Part shown: in pieces, positions 21,396-32,005 of the stretch
Numbering within the stretch: the stretch's first letter is position 1
Layout of the letters: each line of letters opens with the position of its first letter
Position numbers and translations under genes: made by a program
Assembly (NCBI RefSeq): GCF_011745365.1
Contig: NW_024468918.1
Span: 1 to 64,000 of the forward strand
DNA: 64,000 bases
Source: Cryphonectria parasitica EP155
Lineage: Eukaryota > Ascomycota > Sordariomycetes > Diaporthales > Cryphonectriaceae
Reading direction: 5' to 3'
The notes under the pieces: generated by a model
What the model saw: only the letters and a program-made list of their open reading frames with translations
Database searches by the model: none
What the model was told of the DNA's origin: nothing

Positions 21396-22630
21396 TTACA
21401 CATCATCCTCATCACCGGAATACCCGTAAATGTCATCCGATGGCTCTCTCCTCGTCCTGTCCAGATCCATGTCATCCGTATCATCCGCTGAAGAATCGTC
21501 GTCAAAAACAGAGGAAGAACCTTGAGATTGAACGGACTTGGCTCGTTTCTCGACACGAGATCCTACTACAGCCTTGCCCTTGCCTTTATCCTTGCCACGA
21601 GATACAGGTCGTGGAGCTGCCTGCCCAGACCCAGATACTCCCTTCTTGGGAGCAGAAGGAGCAGTACTCTTCTTGCCGATCTGTGCAGATAAAGTTAGCA
21701 ATGGTCTTCTTGAGCATCGCAATCATAGTTGATTATGAGACTCACAGTATCCTGTGGGTACCACTTCCTTGGCACAAGAGGAACCCATTTGATCTGGTTA
21801 TGCGCAATACCTTTATCCCGCATGAGCTTGTATTGAGCTTTGACAATACGCTCGACGTCGGCATTGGAGTTGACTTGAGAATCTATCTCGATTACACGTC
21901 GAGGGCCGAGTTGGTAAAACGAGTGCCGACGCTGCGAGAAGGACAATGATTAGTGTGTGCTCAAACCTGGTCAAAGACATCGGAATGGGAATCTTACTCG
22001 TGCACTGCGCTCTTTGACACAAGGGAAGTCTTTGGTGTAGTCACACCCAGACTCTGCATGATAAATGCAGTTGCCGCACTTCCCATTGAAGAAGCCCTCC
22101 ATTGAGATGCATTCTAGGAAAGGCCAGTTGACGTTGACCTGCTGCCCCTGTACAGGCATGCAAGCAGTGGCGTACCGACGGGAGCAGCAATCGCAAGGGA
22201 CTAGGTTACGCCGACCATAGGACTGAACGAGGAGGGAATTTACTCGCTCAGGGCGGGAGAAGATGCGGGTAAGGTACTCGCCAAAGGGCTTCCAACCGGC
22301 TTTACACACCACAATAGGATTCAGTTTGATAGAATCCTTATTGTCCAGCCTTGCGAAATGAGCAGCAAAGCCAGGGCTTGGCAGTGAGTTGTTCCAAAAC
22401 ATGATATCGCCTTGGATATCCCAAGAAGCGTATGTCAAGCCAAGGTCTCCCTTGATGGTGTTGAAGTCTGTAACGTCAAGGAAGTCGACATGGACATCCT
22501 TGAGCCAGTGGTAGTTGCTGCCCTGAGGAGGAGGAACCGAAGAAGAAAACCAGATCCAGACCTTGTCAACCTCTTGAGGAGCGGTGTTTACCCGCGAAGA
22601 GAAAACAGCGTCGGTGACGATTCGAGACAT
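21396..22630 (-). CDS. Gypsy-1 antisense cargo gene: three-exon Cys-rich protein (367 aa)
   Basis: Exons are 22630-21998, 21931-21746 and 21680-21396. The introns are 66 bp (GTAAGA..GCAG, branch-like CTAAT) and 65 bp (GTGAGT..ACAG, branch-like GCTAAC), both between codons. The start is the ATG at 22628-22630; the frame is open further upstream but not in a gene-like way. Residues about 1-130 are unrecognised. A Cys-rich segment (about 143-205) has the pattern CDCC, later PFLECISMEGFFNGKCGNC and CDYTKDFPC. It resembles the fungal DUF3716-type zinc module from memory, unverified. The C-terminal third is Lys/Ser/Gly-rich and ends in an acidic tail (GYSGDEDD). Because it is antisense to the genomic RNA, its introns survive retrotransposition. 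RIP-degraded copies occur in copy A (whole) and copy C (3' remnant). Confidence 0.8.
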
Positions 22631-23247
22631 CTTGAGTGTGTTGCAGAGCTGGGCAAGGGAAGGTTGACAGAAGGAGAAGTTGTTGTGCGAAGGATGAATT
22701 GAAAGGCAAGGTGAACTGAGGGAGAGATTGTTGAACAGTTTGCTGAAGATTGATGAGATGGCAATGGGTAACAAACACACCCAACTGAGTCACCACACCT
22801 TCTATCCAGTCTGTTGCTGGACAGCTCCTACCTGGCCAAGGGTGAAGCTGTTTGCCTTGTGACAAACGGAAAGCAGTGAATCACTTGGGTAGTTGCCAGA
22901 CAAGATAAATTGGCCATTCCATCCACACTCGCAGCCAGCTATTCTTCTTCCTCCTTCAACCTCTTCACAACCACCTTTCTCGAGCATACACACACCCTTT
23001 TTCTTCCTCGTCAACGCTGCCCCAGACCTGTACACCGACATCAGAGCAAATTGTCAACTGCTCTGCTTACATAACATCACCTTCCTCGACAGATCCTCAG
23101 GCTGAAGCTGCATTCTTCTCTACCTTTCTTCCTCAGTCAACACCCTCTCGGTCCCTTGACTTTACACCTTCGCAAACCCCTCTCGCAATTGCCCACCTTC
23201 CGACAAAGCCGTTCTTCCCTTTTCACTTTCCTTTCGACTCAGCAGCA
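22631..23247. promoter_or_regulatory. Divergent promoter region between the two Gypsy-1 cargo genes
   Basis: These 617 bp separate the start of the antisense gene from the start of ORF3. The ORF3 side is pyrimidine-rich (about 23100-23247), like many fungal 5' leaders. No clear TATA box was found. Its position implies that both cargo genes can be transcribed independently of the LTR, which is inference. Confidence 0.45.
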
Positions 23248-24912
23248 ATGGCCGAATTCAAGTACTCTCTGTTCCCACCTGTCCAGCATAGCCGAGGGGA
23301 CTGGATGACCAAGGCCTACTGCTTTCGGACTGTCTTTCCCAGAGCGCCGTACCCAACTGAAGTGATCAAGAGTCGTCCGCCCTACTTCAGTCTAAGGGAC
23401 GAAGAAAATCATCTGGCAGCAGGACTCGTCGAGAAGTACTTCCCAGGGTTACCCCCTCGCAAGTCGTACTTGCCCACGATCTTCGGCGCCAATCCTTCCA
23501 GACACCTTCTCGATATCTATGATCTGGTCGGATTCTTAGATGCAGGAGTCCCTCAAGATATTGGTCCGCAGCACGCTGTGGCTGCCTTTCGTCATTACGC
23601 TCAGTACAATCAACAAGACGTATTCTTGATGGGATGCCTTCGTGTTCCATCGATAGCCCATCCACCTGGCTCTCCTGATATTCTCAATAAACAGGATCTG
23701 CCCAGACATGAGGCTAGACAGAGGCGCCTATGGGTTCTCCTCTCAGTCAATACAGCGACTTCAGCTTGTGCTCTGTCTTGGCTCGATATGAAGACTGAAA
23801 AAGGATTTTACATCGCTGTGCACAAATCCGGCGATACCCTACTGGCTCATGCAAGCAAGCACTATCTGAACAGTCAGCTCAGGAGTGCTGGAGCCAATCG
23901 GGATTGGGATTTCGAGAATGTTCCAACTACGCCGCTGGATAACGATTCGAATGCAGCTCTGCTCTATGCAATCGAACTGTTTCGCCTTCGAATCCTGGAA
24001 TCTACTGATTTCTACCAATCACCTAGTGGCTGTCCAGACTGGAGGCAAGCTCTCTATCTTAACCATAGAGAAACTGCACAAAATGTGGAAGAATGGGGTG
24101 CGGAGATGGCTATGACAAGCCTGCACTGCCAGGCCTTCTCCTATGAGCTGGGACACAGCAACTATACGCGATATCCTGATCGGCCATTAAGAAGGAGTGC
24201 CTCACTTCAAGAATACAAGGCTGTACAAGTGGAAGCCGGTAGGGTACTGAACATAACCTACAAGCCGAATGTTACCTTCTTCGTGGGAGGAGTTGCAGAC
24301 TTGCCTGAACTGTCTATTGAAGGCGATCTCGACAGGATGAGGAGGGACATATCAGCCTTTGCCCTGGAGGATTTCAGAGCGAGTAGGGCACCCAGCCTAG
24401 TTCCGTCAAGACAACAGTCCCGAGAGAGCACAGCTCCAGCTGGCCCGATCTTGCGTTCATCAAGAGGACGTAGTATCAGCTCAGAGTTAAGTCGACTCCC
24501 ATCCGGAACTCCTACCGATCCTTACTCCTCTTCACCTCGAGGAACGCCTGTCGGTCCAGGACCGACAATCAACCTGTCAATGCAGCAAACAGCTAGGCCT
24601 GGACGTGCTACTGAAGCCCCATTGCATCAGAGACTGAGAAGCAGCAACATCATGCCTCCCAGTTTTCCTGATAGACCTCAGGAGCCTCGTGTGCCTCTAT
24701 GGAATGAGCTTCATAGCCTTAACCCTATCAGGCCCTCAGTGGGTTCTCCGAACTGGACAGGGTTCGATCATGCTATCAAGATGGATATGTATGAAGCGGA
24801 CTGCGAAAGGATCCGTCGAGTGAGAATGCAGAATCAGGAGAGAACTGCTGCTGCTGCTGCTGCTCGAGCAGAGTTTGAGAGCAGACGGGGACAGAGAAGA
24901 GGTCAGCGTTAG
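23248..24912 (+). CDS. Gypsy-1 ORF3, sense cargo protein of unknown function (554 aa)
   Basis: A single uninterrupted ORF starts MAEFKYSLFPPVQHS, in the same strand as pol and 3' to it. I do not recognise a family. The first roughly 390 residues look globular (QDIGPQHAVAAFRHYAQYN, then EYKAVQVEAGRVLNITYKPN). Residues about 390-480 are Ser/Pro/Arg-rich and probably disordered. The C-terminus is a charged Arg/Glu/Ala helix ending RRGQRRGQR and includes a CTG-encoded Ala run. There is no signal peptide or membrane segment, so it is not an env-like glycoprotein. Degraded homologues sit in the same place in copy A and in the diverged copy C. Nucleic-acid binding through the basic tail is possible but only a guess. 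Confidence 0.82.
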   Translation: MAEFKYSLFPPVQHSRGDWMTKAYCFRTVFPRAPYPTEVIKSRPPYFSLRDEENHLAAGLVEKYFPGLPPRKSYLPTIFGANPSRHLLDIYDLVGFLDAGVPQDIGPQHAVAAFRHYAQYNQQDVFLMGCLRVPSIAHPPGSPDILNKQDLPRHEARQRRLWVLLSVNTATSACALSWLDMKTEKGFYIAVHKSGDTLLAHASKHYLNSQLRSAGANRDWDFENVPTTPLDNDSNAALLYAIELFRLRILESTDFYQSPSGCPDWRQALYLNHRETAQNVEEWGAEMAMTSLHCQAFSYELGHSNYTRYPDRPLRRSASLQEYKAVQVEAGRVLNITYKPNVTFFVGGVADLPELSIEGDLDRMRRDISAFALEDFRASRAPSLVPSRQQSRESTAPAGPILRSSRGRSISSELSRLPSGTPTDPYSSSPRGTPVGPGPTINLSMQQTARPGRATEAPLHQRLRSSNIMPPSFPDRPQEPRVPLWNELHSLNPIRPSVGSPNWTGFDHAIKMDMYEADCERIRRVRMQNQERTAAAAAARAEFESRRGQRRGQR

Positions 24913-25152
24913 GATCTGTCCAGGTCGTGCCCGTGTTACGAATGGACTGAAGATGGATACTGATACTCCTGCGTTGATTTGAATGATGGCTCAAGCGATA
25001 GGGAGAGGCATGAGGGTTGAATTGGGGGGATGGTTCGGTTTGCAGTGTTTCCTTTGGCAGTTTGCGATGAATTCTTTATTTCTTTACTTCATCTCCCTCT
25101 GATCAGACCTGGCACACCATTGGACTTGTCGCAACTTTGGAAGAAAGTTGCT

Positions 25153-25161
25153 GGGGGAGGA
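25153..25161 (+). promoter_or_regulatory. Polypurine tract of Gypsy-1 copy B
   Basis: GGGGGAGGA lies one base upstream of the 3' LTR, the normal place for the plus-strand primer. In copy C the same site is RIP-altered. Confidence 0.75.
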
Positions 25162-25162
25162 C

Positions 25163-25481
25163 TGTTGTGGTGGCCAGGGTGGTAGTCCGTGGGACGTGGA
25201 GTACAGTGGGTCAAGGGTCCTCATACATATAAAGGATACCACCCACTTTTCAAATTCTTTAGCTATAAGCAACAATCAAGCATCCTTTCTCTTCTTTTCA
25301 ATTTTGAACCCTTTGGACAGGTCTAAGACAGGTTTTTCACCCTGTTCTTGCGCCCGTGTGGCCTTAGTTTGCTGTCCTCATCTGTACAGGCACGCTTGGG
25401 TTGCATGAGCCCTTGCCCATTGCTTCGGCAGCTGTTTGTCCCTCTTTCTTTCGAGGGCGACGGCGCCCTAGTTCTGGTTCA
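25163..25481 (+). repeat. Gypsy-1 copy B 3' LTR (319 bp)
   Basis: Appears identical to 13176-13494, and is followed by the target duplication CTAG at 25482-25485. Confidence 0.95.
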
Positions 25482-27670
25482 CTAGTATAAACATCTAAGC
25501 AATATAGAGAATGTTTCTTAAGCAATAGAAGAATTAAGCTAGAGCAAACAATCTAGCAAGCTGCAGAAGCTCTCTGCAAATCATATGTCCAACAAACCTA
25601 AAGAAAGGTTTTCCTTTAGTATTGAATGAAATAAGGAAACAACATGAATCGAATATCTTATCTATAGAATAGAGCTGAAAGAGCTCTTTATCTGCATCTC
25701 TTTGCAGAATATCGAGGTATGGAAAGATGAGGATTCTCGGATTAGCTTACTTTATAACCTATACTATGAATTAGCTTGGATCTCCTGTATCTATCATAGC
25801 TGCAGAATACATTTCTTAGACAAGATGCAATACGAATAGTTTTCTATTAGAGAATCAGAATAAATCCTTTAGGCTGTTGAAGAACAGAAATTCCGCTTCA
25901 AGGAGATTCTTAACAAACAGTACTACAATACATACATCGAACTATCAGACAACTGCTTTATATAATGTATAAATAAGGAAATAAAATGATAGCAGTACAA
26001 AACAATACTCTGTATGATTTATATCAATAATAAGATTTACAACTGATATTAATAGAAGAAAAATCAGGAATAATGATAATATAAGCAAAAGCAAGCTAAA
26101 AAGCTTGCTTAAGAAGCAGTGAAGTAAGCTTAAAAGAATAAGCAGTTCTTAATAAATCCAAAAGAACAGAATCGCCTGTAAAGGAACTGCAGACAATCAG
26201 ATCAGAACAGTTCTTATATAAAGCTTTCAGAACAGATTATGCTTATATCAAGTTTGATATATATATTTAAGAATACAAATACAGCGTATTATTGAATAGT
26301 AGCGCTCAGGGAAACTTCATATTCCTATATATTGTTAATTAAGCATAATTACAATAGAGATAGAAGAGATACTTATATACTTTTAGTACTATAAAAGAAC
26401 AATCTGTTGCATATAACCAAGAAGTAATCAATAAGAAAACTGATTATCTACTTATCTTAATTTAAGAATATATAATTAGAGCTTCTTTTGATATTATAAA
26501 TATAGCATAGCATGAGCTAATTATAGAGCTTTTATAGCTTAAGAAGCATAATCCTCAAATCGATTGAACTACTAGCTAGCTTTCATAAGAACAAGCTGTA
26601 TCCAGAGAAATAGTTACAATTAATAGCGCAGAATCGAAGCTAGTGATTGAAGAATACTTAGGAAAAGAAGCTTCATACAACTTTATATATACTTCCAAAT
26701 CAGCAGAGCTAGCAGTTCAAGGAGAAGGATCTAGTAACAGGCGAATCCAAACAGTGTTAGAGCGCTAACAGATTAGCAAAACAACGGAAGCAAGATCCTC
26801 AGCAAGTCAGTTCGCTCCGGAGCAACAAGGAAAAGCTTCAGAAAGTGAGTTGTGAACCTATACAGAAAAAACCTCGAAACTAGGCTCTTAAGCGCTCGAT
26901 CCAGCCCGGAGCAAATGCTTAAAGCTCTCAAAAACGCCATTAGAAAAGAAGTACGCTTAACAGTACCTACTATTCCTTCAGATAGCAGAAACAGCATAAG
27001 AACCAGAACTAATACTTGCGAACATACTATGAGAATATTATAAGTTTAAGAAACTATTCTAGGAAGAATTGGATATGGAATTGCTAGAATACAGCTCATA
27101 CAATTACAAGATCCCGCTACAAGAAGGAAAACAGCTTAAATTCTTTCCTATCTACAGACTAGATAAAGCATAGCTAAAAATACTTAGGAAATATCTTAAT
27201 AAGAATCTTAAGAAAGAATATATATAATTATTGCAATTATCATTAGAATATTCTATCCTATTTATATCTAAGAAAAATAGCAAGCTCAGGCTATATATTA
27301 ACTATAAGCAACTCAACAATATTATAATTAAGAACTAATACTTATTGCTACTTATTAAGAAACTATGAGATAGATTATAAGAAGTATAGTGATTTACAGT
27401 TCTAAATCTGAAAGAAGCTTATAATCTGATTAGAGTAAAGAAAGAAAAAGAATGGAAAACTGCTTTCAGAATATGCTATGAATACTACAAATATTTGATT
27501 ATGCTCTTCAGTTTAACAAATGCTTCAGCTTCATTCCAGGAAATGATTAATTACATTCTATATAAGCATCTAGATCAATTCATCATTGCTTATCTCAACA
27601 ATATCCTTATTTACTCTCGAATATTGGAAGAATACAAGAAATACATGGAAACAGTATTGCAAACGCTTCA
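25482..27670 (+). pseudogene. Gypsy-2 gag end, protease region and RT (5' part), RIP-broken
   Basis: Continues the Gypsy-2 reading after copy B. The stretch 25482-27000 is AT-rich with many stops. The RT becomes clear from about 27110 (SKLRLYINYKQLNN near 27280) through FSLTNASASFQEMIN and the catalytic box YLNNILIYS (27495-27640), whose expected YLDD is now YLNN, a G-to-A change. It is interrupted at 27670 by minisatellite copy 2 (TSD CTTCA) and resumes at 30218. Confidence 0.78.
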
Positions 27671-27883
27671 TGTCAGGTGGAAAGGTTGCAAAGGCAATGT
27701 GGCGAGGTCTTTCTCTCTTTCAGGGGCATACAACCAGAATAACATTGAGGCCTAAGGAGCTAAGTTCTGCTCAGCAGTGCTGACGTGGCTAGAAAGCCGC
27801 TTTATAGCCGCATATTGCTTAGTCATCCGTAATCCAGCTGGCTTAGCTGGCCCTGAGCCTTGCTGGCACAATCGGCCCTGACA
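27671..27883 (-). repeat. Minisatellite element copy 2, LTR
   Basis: 213-bp LTR in reverse orientation, starting TGTCAGGTGG and ending CGGCCCTGACA. Confidence 0.9.
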
Positions 27884-30004
27884 GATTGTCCCCCCTTATC
27901 AGGCCTTGTCCTCAAGGCCTTTGAGGCTTCCGAGCTTTCGTTGCTTCCAGGCTTCCGTTGCTCCCAAGCTTCCGTTGCTCCCAAGCTTCCGTTGCTTCCA
28001 GGCTTTCGCTGCTTCCAGGCTTTCGCTGCTTCCTAGCTGCTCCTACGCCTTCTCAATGCTTCAGGCTCTTAAGATCTCTCAGTGCTTCAGGCTTCTCAAA
28101 GCTTCTCAAGATCCCTCAGTGCCTCAGGTTTCTCAAAGCCTCTCAAGATCTCTCAGTGCCTCAGGCTTCTCAAGGCCTCTCAAGGTCTCTCAGTGCCTCA
28201 GGCCTCTCAAGGCCTCTCAAGATCTCTCAGTGCCTCAGGTTCCTCAAGGCCTCTCAAGATCTCTCAGTGCTTCAGGCTTCTCAAGGCCTCTCAAGGTCTC
28301 TCAGTGCCTCAGGCCTCTCAAGGCTTCTCAAGATCTCTCAGTGCCTCAGGTTTCTCAAAGCCTCTCAAGATCTCTCAGTGCCTCAGGCTTCTCAAGGCCT
28401 CTCCACCATCTCCCTCCTTCTCTTCTGGCTTCGTCCCCGAAGCCTGTGAAAAAAAAATCTCTTTTTAATCACATTCCAGACGTAAGTCTTCCGAGTGCAA
28501 TACCCGCGCCATATACGCTGCTCAGTCGCTGCTCCCTCAGCGCTTTATCCAGGCACTCTTCAGAACTTAAAGCTGTTTGATGTAGGTTGCAAGCCTTCCA
28601 CCAGGGACTTGGTTTGCAGCCAAGGAGCCCAGCATCCAGGACAGCGTCCCTGCAGCTATAACGGATAATTATAGCTTTCCGTCTTGAGAGTTGCTCTCTA
28701 GCAACTCTGAAGCCGTTGCCACGCTTCGCTCCACCGCTAGGCGCAGAAGGATAATTGGTTTGCAACCTAATACCCAAGCAACTTCAGTTGCCAAGCGGAC
28801 ACTCCGCTTCAGCTCTGCGCTCTCGCTCAAATAGCGAAGAGTACACTCTCAAAAACAGAAGATACTCAGATCTACTGCTTGCTCACTCTGCTCTCTCGCT
28901 CGAATAGCGAAGAACACACTCTCGAAAACAGAAGATACTCAGATCTACTGCTTGCTCACTCTGCTCTCTCGCTCGAATAGCGAAGAATACACTCTCGAAA
29001 ACAGAAGATACTCAGATCTACTGCTTGCTCACTCTGCTCTCTCGCTCGAATAGCGAAGAACACACTTTGTTCTAGCTTAGCAACTCGAATGCTCTGAATC
29101 TCTTCTGAACGCTTCTCGCACGCTGCTTGCACACTGCTTGCTCGCTATTTGCTCTAGCTTAGCAACTCGAATGCTCTGAATCTCTTCTGAACGCTTCTCG
29201 CACGCTGCTTGCATACTGCTTGCTCGCTGTTTGCTCTAGCTTAGCGACTCGAATGCTCTGAATCTCTTCTGAACGCTTCTTGCACGCTGCTTGCATACTG
29301 CTTGCTCGCTGTTTGCTCTAGCTTAGCGACTCGAATGCTCTGAATCTCTTCTGAACGCTTCTCGCACGCTGCTTGCAAACTGCTTGCTCGACACTGCTTG
29401 CTCGCTGTATGCTCTAGCTTAGCAACTCGAATGCTCTGAATCTCTTCTGAACGCTTCTCGCACGCTGCTTGCATACTGCTTGCTCGACACTGCTTGCTCG
29501 CTGTATGCTCTAGCTTAGCGACTCGAATGCTCTGAATCTCTTCTGAACGCTTCTCGCACGCTGCTTGCATACTGCTTGCTCGACACTGCTTGCTCGCTGT
29601 ATGCTCTAGCTTAGCGACTCGAATGCTCTGAATCTCTTCTGAACGCTTCTCGCACGCTGCTTGCATACTGCTTGCTCGACACTGCTTGCTCGCTGTATGC
29701 TCTAGCTTAGCAACTCGAATGCTCTGAATCTCTTCTGAACGCTTCTCGCACGCTGCTTGCATACTGCTTGCTCGGCACTGCTTGCTCGCTGTATTCAAGG
29801 CTCGAAAGCTCGAAAATCGAAGGCTCGAAGGTCAAAGGCTCGAAGGTTAAAGGCTCGAAGGTCAAAGGCTCGAAGGTTCGAAAAGAATAGTGGTCTGATC
29901 GTTTGCTCTGCTCCTGCTCAGTGTTAGCGCTGCTCCTAGGGAAGAAAAAAAAAAGATAGAAAGCCTCGCCGGATTGCCTCCTTTAAAAGGGCCAGGCCTC
30001 AAAC

Positions 30005-30217
30005 TGTCAGGTGGAAAGGTTGCAAAGGCAATGTGGCGAGGTCTTTCTCTCTTTCAGGGGCATACAACCAGAATAACATTGAGGCCTAAGGAGCTAAGTT
30101 CTGCTCAGCAGTGCTGACGTGGCTAGAAAGCCGCTTTATAGCCGCATATTGCTTAGTCATCCGTAATCCAGCTGGCTTAGCTGGCCCTGAGCCTTGCTGG
30201 CACAATCGGCCCTGACA
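30005..30217 (-). repeat. Minisatellite element copy 2, second LTR
   Basis: 213-bp LTR matching 27671-27883, followed by the target duplication CTTCA. Confidence 0.9.
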
Positions 30218-31511
30218 CTTCAGAATGCAAAGCTTCTTATAGAATCTGCAAAGAGCTACTTTTATATACAAAAAGTTAATTATCTCGAATTTACAATCAA
30301 GCTAGAATGCATTAAGCTATAGAAAAATAAAATGAAAGCTATTAGAAATTAGCTAATTCCTAGAAATATTAGGAATATTAAGTCTTTCTTCAAATATATC
30401 AACTTTTATAAGCAGTTCATTAAGAACTATAGCTGAATTGCACATTCTCTTACAAATCTTACTAAAAAGAAGCAATTCTTCAAATGAATCCCTAAGGCAT
30501 AAGAAGCTTTTGATAAGATTATTAAGCATATTATCTTAGAGCTAGTTCTATATAAAGCAGATCTTTACAAACCCTTTAAAATTAAGACTGATGCATTAGA
30601 ATATGCACTTGGAGAATAACTTGATTAGCGAAACAATCAAGAACATCTAAGGATTATAAGCAACTTCTCAAAGAAGTTGAACAGCTCAGAAATCAACTAC
30701 AGAATCCCTAATCAGAAACTCATAGCAATAGTAAAAGCCTTTAAAAAGTAGCAATACTACTTCATTAGCATACAATACTTAATCATAGTTTACTCAGATT
30801 ACAAGAATCTAATTACATTTATAACAACTAAGATTTTGAATAAGCAACAAATCAAATAAGCAGAATTCCTCTTACAATTCAATTTCAAGATTATACATTG
30901 CAAAAGCTCGGAGAATGAACGAGCAGATGCTCTCAGCAGAAAATCAGATTATCGAAATGCAGATTCCTCGAATATACAGAATATCTTTATTCAAAACGAG
31001 TTAGAAAACCTTATTAATGCATACAGAGAACTGAACGCTGCTCTCAGAATAGAATCCTCAGAAAGAGATTCAGAATCAATAACTCCGAACGAATAAAACA
31101 ACTACATCAAGAATATACACAGTATATCAGCATACAGGCATCAGAGAGTTAGAATAATCTATAAATGCATTAGAAAATACTGGAACTTATCAGATCTTAG
31201 AAAAAGAATTGAAAGCATTCTACAACAATGCAATAGCTGCAAGAAGAATAAAGCAGAAAGATATAAGCCTTACAGACTACTGCATTTCTTACTAGTACTT
31301 ATAACTATTTAGCAATTCATTAGTCTAAACTTCATTATTAAGCTATTTCTCTTACAAGAATTCTTAATTAAGATGCAATATAATAGCATTCTAGTAATAG
31401 TTTGCAAACTGAGCAAGTATGCTTACTTTCTTCCTTACAAGGAAAACAGTACAGCAGAAGAACTCGCATATGCATTCCTCAGAACAATTATCGCTAACTA
31501 CAGCATACTAG
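30218..31511 (+). pseudogene. Gypsy-2 RT thumb, RNase H and integrase (5' part), RIP-broken
   Basis: After the minisatellite insertion the frame continues through the RT connection (NIRNIKSFFKYINFYKQFI), RNase H (KTDALEYALGEQ with a stop replacing Gln, and NERADALSRKSDY near 30915-30955) and the integrase zinc region (YRHQRVRIIYKCIRKYW, CNSCKK near 31230). It also contains the first part of the integrase core. It is cut at 31511 by Gypsy-1 copy C (TSD CTAG) and resumes at 37151. Confidence 0.8.
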
Positions 31512-31829
31512 TATTGTGGTGGCTAGTATAGTGATCCTTGAGACATTGAGTGGAGCAGGGTATAAGTCTTCGTGCATATAAGGATACTACCCACTTTAGA
31601 TTTTCGCGATCAGAGAACAATAATCAAGTATCCTTTCTCTTCTTTTCAATTTTGAACTCTTTGAATAGGTTTAAGACAGATTTTTCACTCTGTTCTTGTG
31701 CTTGTATAGCCTTAGTTTGCTATCCTCATCTGCACAGGCACGCTTGGGTTGTACAAGCTCTTGCTCATTGCTTCAGCAGCTGTTTGTTCCTTTTTCTTTC
31801 GAGGGTGATAGCGCTCTAGTTCTGGTTTA
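31512..31829 (+). repeat. Gypsy-1 copy C 5' LTR
   Basis: Begins TATTGTGGTGG (TG to TA change at the second base) and ends GGTTTA. Confidence 0.85.
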
Positions 31830-32005
31830 ATAGTGCGGTAAGTGTGAACTTGGCTGTCCAGGCTGGTAGCTCAGGGCTGTTGTTATTACAGTTCGTGAGA
31901 ATTAGTAAAGCTAGCAAGTTGATCTTATGTATGAGCATACTCTTTCTCCCTGCTGAATTCTTCTTATTTCTTTATTTTATACTGAACTGACAGGCTGCAC
32001 GCTAT

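Larger units (their letters stand above)
13176..25481 (+). mobile_element. Gypsy-1 copy B, intact 12.3-kb LTR retrotransposon with two extra genes
   Basis: Identical-looking 319-bp LTRs (13176-13494 and 25163-25481) with TG..CA ends are flanked by the 4-bp duplication CTAG (13172-13175 and 25482-25485). All genes are open: gag-protease, RT-RNaseH-integrase in the -1 frame, an antisense spliced gene, and sense ORF3. There is no RIP signature, in sharp contrast to both flanks. A recent, possibly still competent insertion is the simplest reading. At 12,306 bp it is about twice the usual Gypsy length, mainly because of the 4 kb of extra genes and the long gag. Confidence 0.95.
27671..30217 (-). 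mobile_element. Minisatellite-filled non-autonomous LTR element, copy 2 (inverted)
   Basis: LTRs 27671-27883 and 30005-30217 (213 bp each) are flanked by the 5-bp duplication CTTCA (27666-27670 and 30218-30222). Reading left to right, the reverse of copy 1: an 18-bp/37-bp repeat block (27900-28410), the hairpin core (28460-28820), about three 73-bp units (28830-29070), about eight 82/97-bp units (29075-29790), a 15-bp block (29800-29880), leader, LTR. It is the shortest of the three copies. It lies inside the Gypsy-2 RT, between the catalytic box and the RNase H region. Confidence 0.9.

Noticed and set aside
23248..24912. ORF3 as an env-like envelope gene
   Set aside because: No signal peptide, membrane helix or cleavage-site pattern; the C-terminus is basic and hydrophilic.
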